This document shows positions 23,567-39,780 of a DNA stretch of 64,000 bases, in pieces. Origin of the DNA: Acanthochromis polyacanthus (taxonomy: Eukaryota > Chordata > Actinopteri > Pomacentridae); contig NC_067119.1 of NCBI RefSeq assembly GCF_021347895.1, positions 6,212,534-6,276,533 on the forward strand. Reading direction: 5' to 3'. Position 1 is the first letter of the stretch. Each line of letters begins with the position of its first letter. The position numbers and the translations under genes are program-made. The notes beneath the pieces are model-generated. The model did no database searches and was not told where the DNA came from. It was given only the letters and a program-made list of their open reading frames with translations.

Positions 23567-25135
23567 AGAAATATTAGAAATTTTTACGGGCTGCATTTTA
23601 GATGATTCTGACACCATCAAGGGCCAAAAAGTCAGTTCTAATCCCGTTTTGAGCCCCAAAATCTCAGTGCATAAACAACATGCTGCTACCTGTCTTAATT
23701 GGACATATTATTGCCACATATATGCACACTATAATCTACAAATTTGCTTTGAATTTGTCAATAATATTAACAGTTTTTTGTCACTAAATTGCCAAAATGG
23801 ACCAAGATAGGTTTTTGTTTTGGAGGGCTGGACCCGAACATTCGAATATTGAGTCATTGTGGTGGTATCTGAACATTAATTAGATCTTAGATTTGGACTT
23901 TTAATGCTTTGGAAGCTTTTAAAAGATGTTTTCCTTCATTTTTTTCTCTCTAATTAACCTACAACTAGCGTCAAAATTACACTTTTCTTCCAGAGAACTC
24001 TTTGAGAGTTTACAGAGAGGTGAAATATCGTCTAAAGTCGGCCCGTTTAATTTTTTTCGTCGACCTGCAGCGGGTCACGGCGTCTGCGGTGACGGATTAT
24101 GGCTTCGTCCCTCTGCTCAGTTTAATATTTATGTTATAAGAGCCACAACGACAGAGAAACATAAAGCAGTGGAGCTCTGTCTCTGAAAAGTCCAACCGTA
24201 AAAATCGTGAGTTTACTTTTGTGACCTGCAGCTCGATGCCACTAAAACCTCTGACGTTAGATTTAAATCTCTTCATTTAAGTGCCAAAATCCCTTCAGAT
24301 TAGACTTTAATCTACCTCCAGATGTCTTAGTGTCGTGAATAATACTTCTTCTTCATTCTTTAGGTCACACTTTTCACGTGAAGTTGCACTAAAAGGCGAG
24401 GCTGTACCATGAAACTGAACATATTTGAGGCCCACTTTTGTAAACATGTTCTTTCCAAATCTTTAAATTCCTTCCACTGGAAATAAAAGCTTCAAATTCA
24501 ACAGTCTTTAATCAGCAGACAAGTAGCAGAAAAACGGTTTTGACTTCTGCTGCATTTGTTTTTTTTTATATTTTTATTTTTTTTTAAAGTTTTACCGCAG
24601 TCGTCTGCTGGTTCGGACGCCGCCGACCGTCATCAGCGTTAAAATGTGCAATTTAAAGCAAAAATAAACAAACTTTTACATTTGAGTATCGTTTATAACT
24701 TTATCTTGCCTGGATTCTCAGGTTCAGGACAGGTTTTTGTGATTTTTTTTCTGTGTTTTTGTTCTTGTGTGTGTGGTATAAATACAGATATATGGTTATT
24801 CTCCTATTTGCAACCACAACGAGATGTCTCAGCATGCACACGGAGAGCCAAAGTTTTTTTTTTAAGTTTTCTTTTTTGTTTGAAATAAACGACAACGACG
24901 AACGAAAAACGGAGACGGGGGGGGGGGAGTAAACGGACAGAGAGGAGAGGATGCTAAAGCAAAAAGAGGACAGAAAGCACCGTGTGTTTTGGAAACGTGT
25001 GACTGAACAACAGAACGGAAAGAGGCTGGGCGCTCTCCCGGCGGATCTGCCCGGCTTGTGTGGCACTTAACATCGTCGTCTTTGTATACAGAGCTTATAA
25101 CAGTCATGCAAAGGGCACAGTATTATTCTAACAAG

Positions 25136-25137
<2 letters not shown>

Positions 25138-25181
<44 letters not shown>
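25138..25181 (+). repeat. (GA)n microsatellite
   Basis: About 22 uninterrupted GA dinucleotides. In the mapk1 transcript orientation this is a (CT/UC)n tract, so it would add a pyrimidine tract to the 3'UTR. Confidence 0.95.
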
Positions 25182-25185
<4 letters not shown>

Positions 25186-25611
25186 AGACGAAGAAAGAAA
25201 AATAAAAGACGCAGAACAGGACGAAGAAGAAAAAAACGAACAAACCAGGAGGCACAACGACGTTTTCCTCCGGACGAAACGAGTCCCACGTGTGAATTCT
25301 CGTAAAGTTTCGCCCTCGAAATATGAAAAATATCGAACTGTACATACAGACTTTATGTGACACGAACTTCTTCCTCGGGTTTTCTCGCGGCTAAGGCAGA
25401 AATCGATGGTGCGACTGGAGCCGATGAGAAATGAAAACGGGCTTTTCTTGTCGTTAAAACAACAAAAAGACGATAAATTCATCAGATTTCCATCGTCACT
25501 CTTACCGTTAAAATATCTTAAGACTCTTCAGGCTATACATATATATTTATATTTATATGCTTGCATTTGGGCCTTTCTGTGTGTTAAAGGATTCAAATAC
25601 GAAGTTTTTGA

Positions 25612-26268
25612 TTAAAACATAGATCCTCATTAACGTCTCCGGCTTCATTGCATAAATCAGGTGATTTTAACCCTCCTGTTGTCTTCATTTATAGGCACCA
25701 AAAAAATATTGTTTCCTTGTCTGGAAAAATAATAATAATAAAAAAAAAAACAGCAAAAAAAACTCCCCAAATTTCAGAGAATTTGCAAAACCTTCAGGAA
25801 GAAAATTCAAATAAATCCTCAAAAGTTTCCCTTAAAAGTATTATTATTTAAAAAAAAAAAATTGGCAAGAATATTCTTGTAAATATTTTCAAAAAATGAG
25901 TAAAAATCTTCCAAAAAAATCCTAAAATATCTAAAGTGATTACATATATATCAGTAAAACTTCTAATATTTTCTTAAGAACATTCACAAAAAAATCAACC
26001 AAAATCCAGCGAAATTCGCTGGATTTTGGTTGATTTTTTTGTGAATGTTCTTAAGAAACATTCTAAACATTTCCTTTTTTTTCCCACCAAAAAATGTTCA
26101 AAGATTTCCCGAAAAATGTTGAAAGTGTGAACATTCTTTTTCCACACATTTTCAAACTTTAAAACGGGTCAGTTTTGACCCGCAGGATGACACCAGGGTT
26201 AAAATTTAGATCCTCGTTAACGTCTCCGGCTGATTCCGTGATTTCGTTGCATAAATCAGGTGATTTAA
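25612..26268. repeat. TTAA-bounded direct duplication flanking a palindromic MITE
   Basis: Left unit: TTAA (25612-25615), 51 bp, TTAA (25667-25670). Right unit: TTAA (26199-26202), 62 bp, TTAA (26265-26268). Both units read (T)AGATCCTCxTTAACGTCTCC then TTGCATAAATCAGGTGAT; the right one has an extra 12 bases or so in the middle. The MITE at 25671-26198 lies exactly between. Confidence 0.9.
25671..26198. mobile_element. Palindromic TTAA (piggyBac-like) MITE, copy 2, in mapk1 3'UTR
   Basis: The ends are TTAA|CCCTCCTGTTGTCTTCATTT and CGCAGGATGACACCAGGG|TTAA. The centre (25970-26058) is a perfect palindrome with 44-base arms around one central A. Outside the palindrome the two halves are only loosely complementary. 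The sub-terminal words GGCACCAAAAAAATATTG and TTTAAAACGGGTCAGTTTTG recur in all copies. Confidence 0.85.
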
Positions 26269-26524
26269 TTTGGGTTTTTCTTTTATAGTTTTCCAAAGAG
26301 AGAGAGAGAGAAAAAGACTGCAACCCTTGTAACAGTGCGGCGACGGTTAGAAAATTTGCGTTTCTAATAACGATGGATGATTCTCGTTAGCGTTCCACCG
26401 TTCAACAAAGGCGGAAAAACAAAACAATCGGACGCTAAAAGGTCTTCGATAGCCGGAGCCGAACGCCTTCCGAAAAAGAATAATTGTTTATCTTGGCTTA
26501 AAAACACACACGCAAACACACACA

Positions 26525-26541
26525 CACACATACAACAAAAA
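26525..26541 (+). repeat. (CA)n short microsatellite
   Basis: A short CA run in the mapk1 3'UTR exon; GT-rich in the transcript. Confidence 0.7.
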
Positions 26542-26850
26542 ACAACAACTAAAAATCACCCCCAGGACTGTAAGCTGTGATGTGACTCCCCCCCTCCTCA
26601 CCTCCTCACCCCCAGGAGAGAGAAAAAGAAAGAGACAGAATGACTGATTGATTGATTCCTGACGCCATTCCTGAGCAAAGTGGACGTGACGAGTGAGACC
26701 CAAGGAATCCAGGTGATGTGGACGACGGGAGAGGGAAATAAAAAACCGAATAATCAGAATAGTAACAATACAAAATAAAAGAAATATCACAGCAACAGTG
26801 CGGGGGCGGGGAGGAGCAGTGGCCACCAAGAAGCCCGTCCACAGATTCAT

Positions 26851-29349
26851 CTGGAGGGAAAGAAAACCAAGGTGTTAAATGTCTATTTAAAGGGTTATTC
26901 CACCTTAAATCATCTCGGATCTGCTTGAAACATGAACATCATCAATTTCAGATATTTGAAATGCCATCTGCAAAATTTTAGCTTAATATGTCAAATATTT
27001 TCTGACGTATTTGTTTTTAATCCTCCTGTTATGCCAAATTGAAGCATTTTAAATTTAAAAAAAATCTAAAAAGAAAGTATGAAAATGGTACGAAACTTCT
27101 TCTGCTCGGCTTAATAATTGCAAAAAACATTTATTATGAAAAACGGGACAAATCCTCGTGATTCATTTGTCTTGATTTTAAGTCAGCAGGTCAATTTGAG
27201 CCTAAACAGAAGCAAGGTTTGCTCTTCTTTTATCAACTTAAGTACATAAAAAGAAAAAAAGAAAATTTAGAAAAAAAGTGTCATGTAAAAAGCTGATAGT
27301 GGGTTGATGGGCAGTTTAAAAAATGTGCTATCTATATTAAATATATCCATCTAAAATTTCACAAATGTCCTCATAAATCTCCAGATTTTATGTAAAAATT
27401 TCAGGCAAACCAGAGATGGTGGAGAAGAAACTGCATCTGTATTTATAGGAAAAATGCAACCTGATGCAAATGTGTTTTTTTTTTTGCTTAGAAGGTTTGT
27501 GAAAGTGCAGAAAGACATAAAGCTACATTAAACCAGGAACTAAAACACATTTTGAAGCTGCTTCCCAGCTGTTAGACGGGACTCTGCTCCTTCTCTCTAC
27601 ACTCATGTTATCGTTTGAAAGGCTGCAGAGAGGAAACACAGTAATTACATGCAGCCGATCGCACACAAAGCGGACGACGGGCGATAAAATGTGGAGCTGA
27701 TCGCTATTATCACAACAAAAGGCCTGCTGGGGAGCAGCTGGTGGTTAGAAAAGATCAGGGGGCAGAAGAAACATCCGAGGAGGGTCATCAGGGTCGGAAA
27801 CAACATAAATATCTCCTCGGTGTTGTTCATATTTTGACTTCTTATAAGAGAGTACTTTGCTGCTTAACGGCTTGGACCAATTTTGATTGTTAAAAACCAA
27901 CATGGACGTAACGTTTTTTAATGAAAGCATCCTTTTGGAGTGTCTTTATTAGACAGGAGCAGTGAAGATAAGATATAAACATCTATGAAGACCAGATTTA
28001 GACATTTTGACATGTGAAAATCTGCCACAAATCTAATTCTACTGATGTTATAGGCTTCAAAGTTAACAAAATGTCGACCAGATATTGTATTATTAGTAGT
28101 AAATACGAAAACATCCATATACTTTCACTTACAGGAACTCTCTGGCCATTTTCAAGGGCCAGTAATTAAAAATGTGTCCTCTGCTGGAGTCATTTTAACA
28201 TGTAGATCTGCTGGAGACTATTCTGTCTGTGTCCTCATCATATTTCATGATTGTGGGAGTCACATTTCTGGAGACACTAAACCCTCCAAAAGACTTTTAA
28301 GTAAGTTAATAAAATGTTTCTGGTATTCCTGAGTGCAAATTTCTCAAAATTCAGCCAAAAATATTTCACAGAATTTAATTTTGGGCCCCAAATGACTGAT
28401 AAGGAAACTCTGAACCAACAGCAACAGCGTTACCTGTAACAACACAGACTAACCAAACTTTTTTTTTTCCTCATTTGTGTGGAAAATATTAAAATAAGGA
28501 TGCAATGCTTGCTGCTGTACCCTCGCAAAATGGGCCTCTAAAGAAATATTCTGCTAAATTTAAAATAAATTCTAGATTTGTGGTTTAAGAAAGTATTTTA
28601 TGACCTTTGTCTCAATCAATTATTGTTTAAAACTGGAAGAAATAGAAAGCCTCTGAACAAATAACATTAATCTGACCAGACTACTGGACGGCAGGTTTTG
28701 GTTTTAGATTCTTCAGTTTTAGGGGAATTCTCCATACAAGCGGTATTAAGTTGTTTGACGTTAAAATGCCATAAAACTGTGTCGTGTTTACGCTTCAAAA
28801 ACTATTAAATCACCGGGAAAATCTAACAGTTTTAAGAGGAAAGCAGCTTTAAGCTTACGTCTGTGTGTCTGAATGTGTTAGTGTCAGCATTAGATAAACA
28901 TCAGATAAACTACCACTTAATAAAATATCTAATATATATATGTATAAACACAAATACAGAAGTGTTTTGATTTGGATGTAAACTGACAGCGCTCTGCTCC
29001 GATGCTGCAGATGGACGGTTTCTAAAGTGGTCTTATACTTTTTGAAGTACCTCTGCTTCAAACTGAACAGAAGCAGAACCGCGAGCTCTGAAGAGACGAG
29101 CCGTTAAATTTACCACGGATGAATCAGAGCGGGTTTTGAAGCTGTAACGCCACTCAGTGTGCAGCAGCGGAGGCGGGACTGTCCTGAGGATCTCCCTGAA
29201 CCACCTCACCTCGTACAGTCGGTTGTTTCGGGACGGAAAACGGCACTTCGGCTCCTTCTCAACACTCTCCCTCCAAATTTTTGCACCTCTGCAGGTCCGT
29301 TTTTAGCGGTTCTGGGTTGTTAGGTGGAGCGTAGAGGGTGGAGACTTAC
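26851..29349 (-). other. mapk1: mapk1 intron 8 (after the stop codon)
   Basis: It is bounded by GTAAGT (29349-29344 on the minus strand) and CTCCAG (26856-26851). No exon or recognised element lies within. Confidence 0.65.
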
Positions 29350-29361
29350 CTGTGGGAGACG

Positions 29362-29478
<117 letters not shown>

Positions 29479-29811
29479 CTACAACGAGATTTACAGCAGA
29501 GCAGCTCAGAGGAAGGCAGCAGGAAACAAACTGCTCAAATGTGTAGTGTTTATTGGTTCAATCACTTTATCTTCATCAGGCAGATATTTGAAAGTCCCAC
29601 TGGCCCACAAAAGCATCTACAAAAAATCCTTTGTCCCCACTGCAATAACCACCCTGAACAAAATGAAATAAGACACTGAACAGTACATATATTGTTTTGA
29701 TTGGCTGCTGTTTCTTTTTAATATTGTTCTAGACGTCTGTTCGTTGTGAGTGTGTTTCGATGTGTGTTGTGTTTATTTGTTGGAACCTGCCAAAGGAGAA
29801 TTTCTGGTCTA

Positions 29812-30755
29812 CACTGGAAAAAATGCTCCTCTCAAAACAAGGAAAAATCAGTTTATTTCAAGGAACTTTTACCTTGAAATAAGTGAAATAATCTGCCAAT
29901 AGAACAATTAAAAAATGGCTTGGTAAGATTTCTTGAAATAAGATATGATATTGAGAATCTTGAGATCTTAAAATTAGCTGGGAAAACTTATTTTAAGCTT
30001 TATTTCATCAGTATTGTCAAGCTTAGGTGTCTTAACCCTCTAGTTGTCCTCATTTACGGCACCAAAAAATATTGTTTCCTTGTCTGATAAAAAAAAAAAA
30101 CTCAGCACAAAATTCCCCAAATTTATAAAAAAAAATTGCAAAATCTTCAGGAAGAAAATTCCTTAAAAGTTTCCCTTAAAAATATTATTTTTAAAAATCC
30201 CCAAATTTGACAAGAAATAAAAAAACAAAAAAATATAAAAAATTGTAAATATTTCCATGAAATGAATACAAATCTTCCAAAAAAATCTAAAGTGATTACA
30301 GATATATCAGTAAAACTTCTATTTTCTTTAAGAACATTCAGAAAAACATCCACCAAAATCCAGTAAATTTCATTGGATTGTGGCTGATTTTTTCTGAATG
30401 TTCTTAAAGAAACATTTTTTTTTAAAAATATTTCTTTATTTCCACCCAAAAAATGTTCAGAAATTTCCAATTTTTTTAGAAAATGTGGAAGTTTTTACTA
30501 TGAAAATATTTTTTTCCACATTTTTAAACTTTAAAACGGGTCAACTTGACCAGCAGGATGACACGGGGGTTAAAACAAGATAATTTCAAGATTGTTTGAC
30601 TTAAAAGATATTTAAAGTGCATTGTCTTAAAACAAGTTCCTCTATCTTGCTGAAATGTCACTTGTTAAGTGAATTTATCTTAAATCAAAAGAGATGAGAT
30701 GTTTTGACTAAAAATAAGACAAATAGAGTTGATAAGATTTTGAGTTTTTGCAGTC
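29812..30755. mobile_element. MITE with TACACTGG/TGCAG termini, interrupted by a TTAA MITE
   Basis: The left part (29812-30032) starts CACTGGAAAAAATGCTCCTC; the right part (30576-30755) ends AGATTTTGAGTTTTTGCAGT beside TCTA. Both carry the characteristic words (AAGATATGATATTGAGAATC; AAACAAGTTCCTCTATCTTG; CTGAAATGTCACTTGTTAAG) of a MITE common in fish. The interruption is the palindromic TTAA element at 30037-30571. It lies in mapk1 intron 7, ending about 40 bp from exon 7. Confidence 0.7.
30037..30571. mobile_element. Palindromic TTAA (piggyBac-like) MITE, copy 3
   Basis: The ends read TTAA|CCCTCTAGTTGTCCTCATTT and AGCAGGATGACACGGGGG|TTAA. The centre AAGAACATTCAGAAAAACATC...CTGATTTTTTCTGAATGTTCTT is an imperfect palindrome. 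It is inserted into the MITE that spans 29812-30755, and its flanks there are not duplicated. Confidence 0.85.
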
Positions 30756-30757
30756 TA

Positions 30758-30964
<207 letters not shown>

Positions 30965-31467
30965 TCACATCAAACAAAAATGGCACTTATGAGTATTTCC
31001 ATCGTTTTTGTGGTGCATTAGGAGAACATTAGAAATCAGTTGCGGAGAAAGAGTGACAGACATGGAAGTGTTAGAAATAGCCGGTACAAAAAGTGAGTGA
31101 TGCCGGCCATGTTGTGCTGCAGAGCTCCCTAACATAACTCCTGAAGGAACGGGTGTGCAAAAGGAAGCCAGGGAGGTAAACGGAGCGATGACATCAAGAA
31201 GTGGCGCAAAGAAAGCTGTGGAGAATAGACACAAACGGAGATCTATGGTGGTCGACTTTCAGAACGAAGATGGCACGATGATGATGAAGAAGAGTTCATT
31301 CAATGTGAACATTTTTAGAACAGACTTTTTTTGCACTAAATTAAAGGGGGAAATTTGGAGTTATTTATAGGTTATTCTGCTGTGATTTTACTAGAGATCA
31401 ATCTGGCCTGTATGTGCCTCCTGAACACCCCTGAGTTAGGTGATTCTGAAATGTCAGTGGGCATGAA

Positions 31468-31484
31468 TGACCACTAGAGGGCAC
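31468..31484 (+). promoter_or_regulatory. CTCF consensus-like site
   Basis: TGACCACTAGAGGGCAC fits the vertebrate CTCF core pattern YGRCCASYAGRKGGCRS at every position. It lies in mapk1 intron 6. Such words also occur inside dispersed repeats, so occupancy cannot be inferred. Confidence 0.4.
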
Positions 31485-33239
31485 CATAACAACCTACACT
31501 GCTGCTTTAAGGACATTCTGTCATTTACTGAGCTGCTGCTGTGGATAAAAAGCTCAATATAATGTCACTTCTCTACCCTGAAATCACACTCAGATAGCAG
31601 ATGTTTCACATTTTTTCTGATTAAACAATTTGCAGGTTGAAACTCATCAACTGGTTGCACTTCCTTCCCTTCTATCACTTCTCTTGCTATTATTTACGGT
31701 CTAACATAAGCTGCCTTTAGACTAGAGTCTTAGTTTACTGCATGTAATAAATCATGCGTCAGACTGTGTTATGTCAATTTAAGAAATGTCAGTGACTCAG
31801 AGCAGTGATGTAAACAGAAAATACACAAGAGCAGCGTCACATCATCAGTTTGTGTCTTTAAAAGGCAGCAAAACTACATACAAGAGCCACAGCAACCTGT
31901 GTTTCGTTTGTGTGTGCAAATCTTTTAATTTTTTGTGCTTTTGAAATGTCAGACATGCAGCTGTTTTCTGAAGAAACTGGGGCTGTTTTCTGGTCGTTTG
32001 GTTCACAAATGTCGCTCGTAACCAGCAGCCGCATCATCATAAATTTTACCACACAATGAACGACAATTTCAAACACACAATCGCACGTTTTTATAACACT
32101 TCTCTCATTATTATGTCTCTTATTTCTTGTATATCCTTCCAATTTTCACATTTGAGCAACCGTTTCCAAAGCAAGGATTAATAAATTAACCCTGGTTTTG
32201 ATTCTTGGTGCAGAACAGGAAACAGAAGAAATTAATAAATTAACACTTTCATTGGTAATTTTCAAAAAACGAGAACATTTATTAGTGTCTAATTAGTAAA
32301 AAAATTTAGTCTAACAGCTCAGCTAACAACAAGACTAGAGTTGTTTACTCTGCAGGATAAAATAAATAAAAGGTGGCCATTAAGACAAGAATTAAATGAA
32401 CCCTTAAAGCCAGAAGAGCTATTTCAGCTTTAGAACATGTAACTCACTGTTTTTTTAAGGAATTTTCTGTGGACAAACCAACCAGAGGGTTTGTGTCGAC
32501 TGACCCGATTGTAAGGATGTAATTGGACTAACTGCAGGAATAAAATGCGTAGCGTGAATTAACACGGTGTGTGATGTCTGCAGCGTTTGAGGCTAACTCT
32601 GCTAGCATGCTGTTGCTAACAGACGCCAACCTGAGCTCTTCCGCACAGTTTTACATTCCACTAGTGCGAGTATGTCGACATAAACAGGTTTCTGTTTGTC
32701 GTTATTTGGATTAAATCACGCATCGTAGTGAGGAAATGTCATCCTGAATCAAACGTTCATTACTCAGTGCCTCAGAATGAACACATGTAGCGTTGCTTTT
32801 ACTCCCAGTGCTGCTTTTGTGTGTTTTTCCACCTCCATCTGAACCATAATATCAATACCATTTGTACTGTCTCAGTTCCAAATGCAGTATCAGTTTCAGT
32901 ATTGTGTGATTTTTTCATTTTCATGTGTTATATTTAATTCGTCATGATAAATATTTCATTTACATGTGCAATACTGCTTTACTACTTCAGCTAATGCCAG
33001 GTGTACTTCTTACTTTTCTATTCTGGTCATATTTAAGCTCATTTAGTTCCATTTTAAGTTTGAGTAATGTATCATATTTGTTGCTTTTCCATTAGACTTT
33101 TCTATTATAATGTTACTGTAATTTTTTTTATAAGAGCAACAGTTGGCACACTAATGTTCTTCAGAGGTAAGACATTTCTGTTTTATGTCACCTAATCTCT
33201 TTTGAGCCTTTTCTACACAAATGAAGGATAATTTCAGAG

Positions 33240-33640
33240 TCATAATTGAGACACTAACTTCTTTTAAATCACTGCTGAAAACCCACTTTTATGTGAAGTT
33301 TACCTTTCGCTTTAATTAGTTTCAGTGTTATGTGCTGTATATTTTAAATGTTCTCTCATGCTTTATTTCAATTTTAGCTGACTGGTTCTTTGGTGTGATG
33401 TCTTTCCAAATCTTTAATTCTCAATTTTTTTAGATTTTTAATTTAAACCTTCAATCCTATTCTTTAATTTTTAAACTGCCTAGTTCCCTTGTTTGACATG
33501 AGTGTTAATCTAGCTAATTATTCATTTAATTTATTGTAATTTTGACAATTTATTTTAATTAACTGCTCTGAATTATGTCTTGCTTGATTGTCTGTGTTGC
33601 ATATTTTGACTGTCAAAGCACCTTGTAAGTTATTATTATT
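33240..33640. repeat. Interspersed repeat (copy A)
   Basis: Shares in order TTTTATGTGAAGTTTAC, TGGTTCTTTGGTGTG, AAACTGCCTAGTTCCCTTGT, TTCATTTAATTTATTG, GCTTGCTTGATTGTCTGTG-like and TGTCAAAGCAC with 42720-43080. The CACTTTGTAA-type end resembles the 3' region of a fish non-LTR element. Class uncertain. Confidence 0.65.
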
Positions 33641-33966
33641 ATAACTTTGTATTCATTTGCACCTATTTTTTCCTCATTTGGAAAATCAAATCTAATACCT
33701 CTGGTACTTCTACCTGCCACTAAAAACATGATCCCTAATCAGCTTCCTAACCAATGACCTGCCACTCTGTGCTATTTGACCGCGGTGGCATTTTTGCTTG
33801 TTTTTCGTCTCTCCCCATAAAACAATATTCAGGTCCAGGAATTCTCTCAGGAAATTGTGAACTGGTGCTTTATCTCCCTTGTCTGCAGTACAAACCCTCA
33901 AATATTTACAATATTCCAGAAATTCAGTGGGAGTTATGCGTCTGAAGAAGCCATCGCGGCTCTGAC

Positions 33967-34098
33967 CTTTAGGATCGGCGTTGGGGAAGAGGCGGTTCCA
34001 CGGCACTTTGCAGCGCAAAGGCAGCGACAGCAGATAGTTCCTGGCCTTAATGTTGATGATGCAGTTGAGATCCTCCTGAGAAGGAGAACCCAGGATCC
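33967..34098 (-). CDS. mapk1: ERK2 kinase, exon 6
   Basis: The acceptor is GTCTCTCAG; 132 nt encode [20 protein letters not shown] through [10 protein letters not shown], with split codons at both ends (phase 1 in, phase 1 out). The donor is GTCAGA. This is the MAP-kinase insert region of the C-lobe. The stretch [19 protein letters not shown] is ERK2-like (ERK1 has a different loop here). The length equals that of the human exon. Confidence 0.97.
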
Positions 34099-34727
34099 CT
34101 GAGAGACAACAGAAGATCATTAGATGGTCCGGTTTCTCGCTCCTTTATGAAACTGATTAGCACACAGGGCCTGATTAAAGTTTTCAGTTACACAACGAAG
34201 TTCTCTCAACAAAAACAGTCTGAATGCACAACAAATGGACAGATGGGAGAAGCGATATGTGGTCTAGCACCAAGACACAAAAAGTAAGACTTGATAAGTG
34301 CGTATTAACAGCTACAGTATCTATGGACTGGCACCTGAAAGCTGCTGCTGCTGGCAGAGTGAGGCATTTTGGTTCAAGTCTAAAGCTGTCAGAGCTTTCA
34401 TAAACACAAAACTGACATTGAATTACGCAGCGGACTCACATTTTGTCAGATTTTTATTATTAACCAGATAAAATTAACCCAGGAGGTAATTATTTGAACA
34501 GCTTGTACTACAACAAGCTGTTCAAATGACTATTGTTAGAAAATCCTGTTTTAACCAGAAGTCTTTGTTAACTTTCACTTTAACACATCAAATAATAAAA
34601 TAACAGCATGATGTCCAACTGGGATTGTCTAGCAAAAAAAGAAGAATCCAACAAATTATCTAAACTGCAAACTGATTCCTTCACACATCATATTCAAGAG
34701 TTCTGTTTGGTTTCTTCACTGGTTCTA

Positions 34728-38810
<4,083 letters not shown>

Positions 38811-38927
38811 TCAGCATCACCAAAACGCATTTCCTCTGTTTAATCTTGCATAAGCTTCCTTCTTGTTTTATATATTTTGATGCTTCTGTGAGGAACCTCA
38901 ACTTTACCCTGCTAAAAAAAAAACACA

Positions 38928-39780
38928 AGAAAAGCACTGAGAGAGCGCAGTACTCCACCACGGCTGATCAGTCATTTCCGACGGATGAAATCTTTAATGC
39001 TCGTGTCGTCCTGCGGGTCAAAACTGACCCGTTTTAAAGTTTGAAAATGTGGAAAAAATATAAATTTTCACAGTGAAATTTCTGATGTCCACATTTTCAA
39101 CATTTTTGAGAAATGTTTCCACATTTTTAGGTGGAAAAAAATAAATGTTAAAAATGTTTCTTTAAGAACATTCATCAAAAATTAAAAAACAAATAAATCC
39201 AGCAAAATTCGCTGGATTTTGGTTGATTTTTATGTGGATGTTCTTGAAGAAAACATTAGAAGTTTTACTGATATATATGTAATCACTTTAGATATTTGTA
39301 GGATTTTTTTTGGAAGATTTTTACCCATTTTTTTGAAAACATCTACAAGAATTTTCTTGCCAAATTTGGGGATTATTATTATTGAAGTTTTGTTCCTGAA
39401 GGTTTTGCAAATTTTCAGAAATTGGGGAATTTTTTTGCTGAATTTTTGGATTTTTTTCAGACAAGGAAAGTGTTTTTTGGTGAGGACAACAGAAGGGTAA
39501 TAAAAAATGACCTTGCGCTGAGCACAGACGTCTTATGTACGTGTACATTATGTACGGATACTGAATGGCATGATCTCAAGATGTAGCAGGCGGCAGGAAT
39601 TGATGGGACTCAGAAACACCCCACAATTTAATCAGTTGTTCCTTGTATCATTTCTGACGGATCCGTCCTGATAAGTCCGTAGTGGTGGATTTGTAGTAGG
39701 ATCAATCATGTGATCTTTAGCAGGCAGCTGACGTAGTGCTCACTTGCGCTGCATCACCTCTTGGGTGATATCATCAGTGA
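38928..39780. mobile_element. Interspersed repeat copy split by a TTAA MITE
   Basis: Outside the MITE (38998-39500) this matches 53079-53420: AAGAAAAGCACT, CAGTACTCCACCA, TTTCCGACGGATGAAATCTTTAA, GCGGCAGGAATTGATGGGACTCAGAAACACC-type, TTGTTCCTTGTATCATTT, TTTGTAGTAGGATCA, AGCAGGCAGCTGA. The uninterrupted copy shows the target TTAA at the equivalent place. Confidence 0.75.
38998..39500. mobile_element. Palindromic TTAA (piggyBac-like) MITE, copy 4
   Basis: Reverse orientation relative to copies 2 and 3. The left end follows TTAA (38994-38997) as TGCTCGTGTCGTCCTGCGGG and continues TCAAAACTGACCCGTTTTAA. The right end reads GAGGACAACAGAAGGGTAA, with the flanking TTAA mutated. The core GCAAAATTCGCTGGATTTTG is the palindrome centre. 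Confidence 0.8.

Larger units (their letters stand above)
24570..26850 (-). other. mapk1: mapk1 exon 9, 3'UTR (approximate left end)
   Basis: On the minus strand a pyrimidine tract and acceptor (TTTCTTTCCCTCCAG) end just beyond 26850, and the exon would start ATGAATCTGTGGACGG. This pairs with the GTAAGT donor 12 nt past the mapk1 stop codon. A 3'UTR carried mostly by a ninth exon is the known arrangement of mammalian MAPK1. The left limit is a guess placed near the AATAAA on the minus strand (plus-strand TTTATTTT at about 24580); a longer form reaching 21-22 kb is possible. The region includes a GA microsatellite and a palindromic MITE, so transcripts would carry a long hairpin. There is no coding content after the acceptor. 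Confidence 0.5.

Noticed and set aside
25058..25482. Overlapping frames rich in RE or SL dipeptides
   Set aside because: They are translations of the GA microsatellite.
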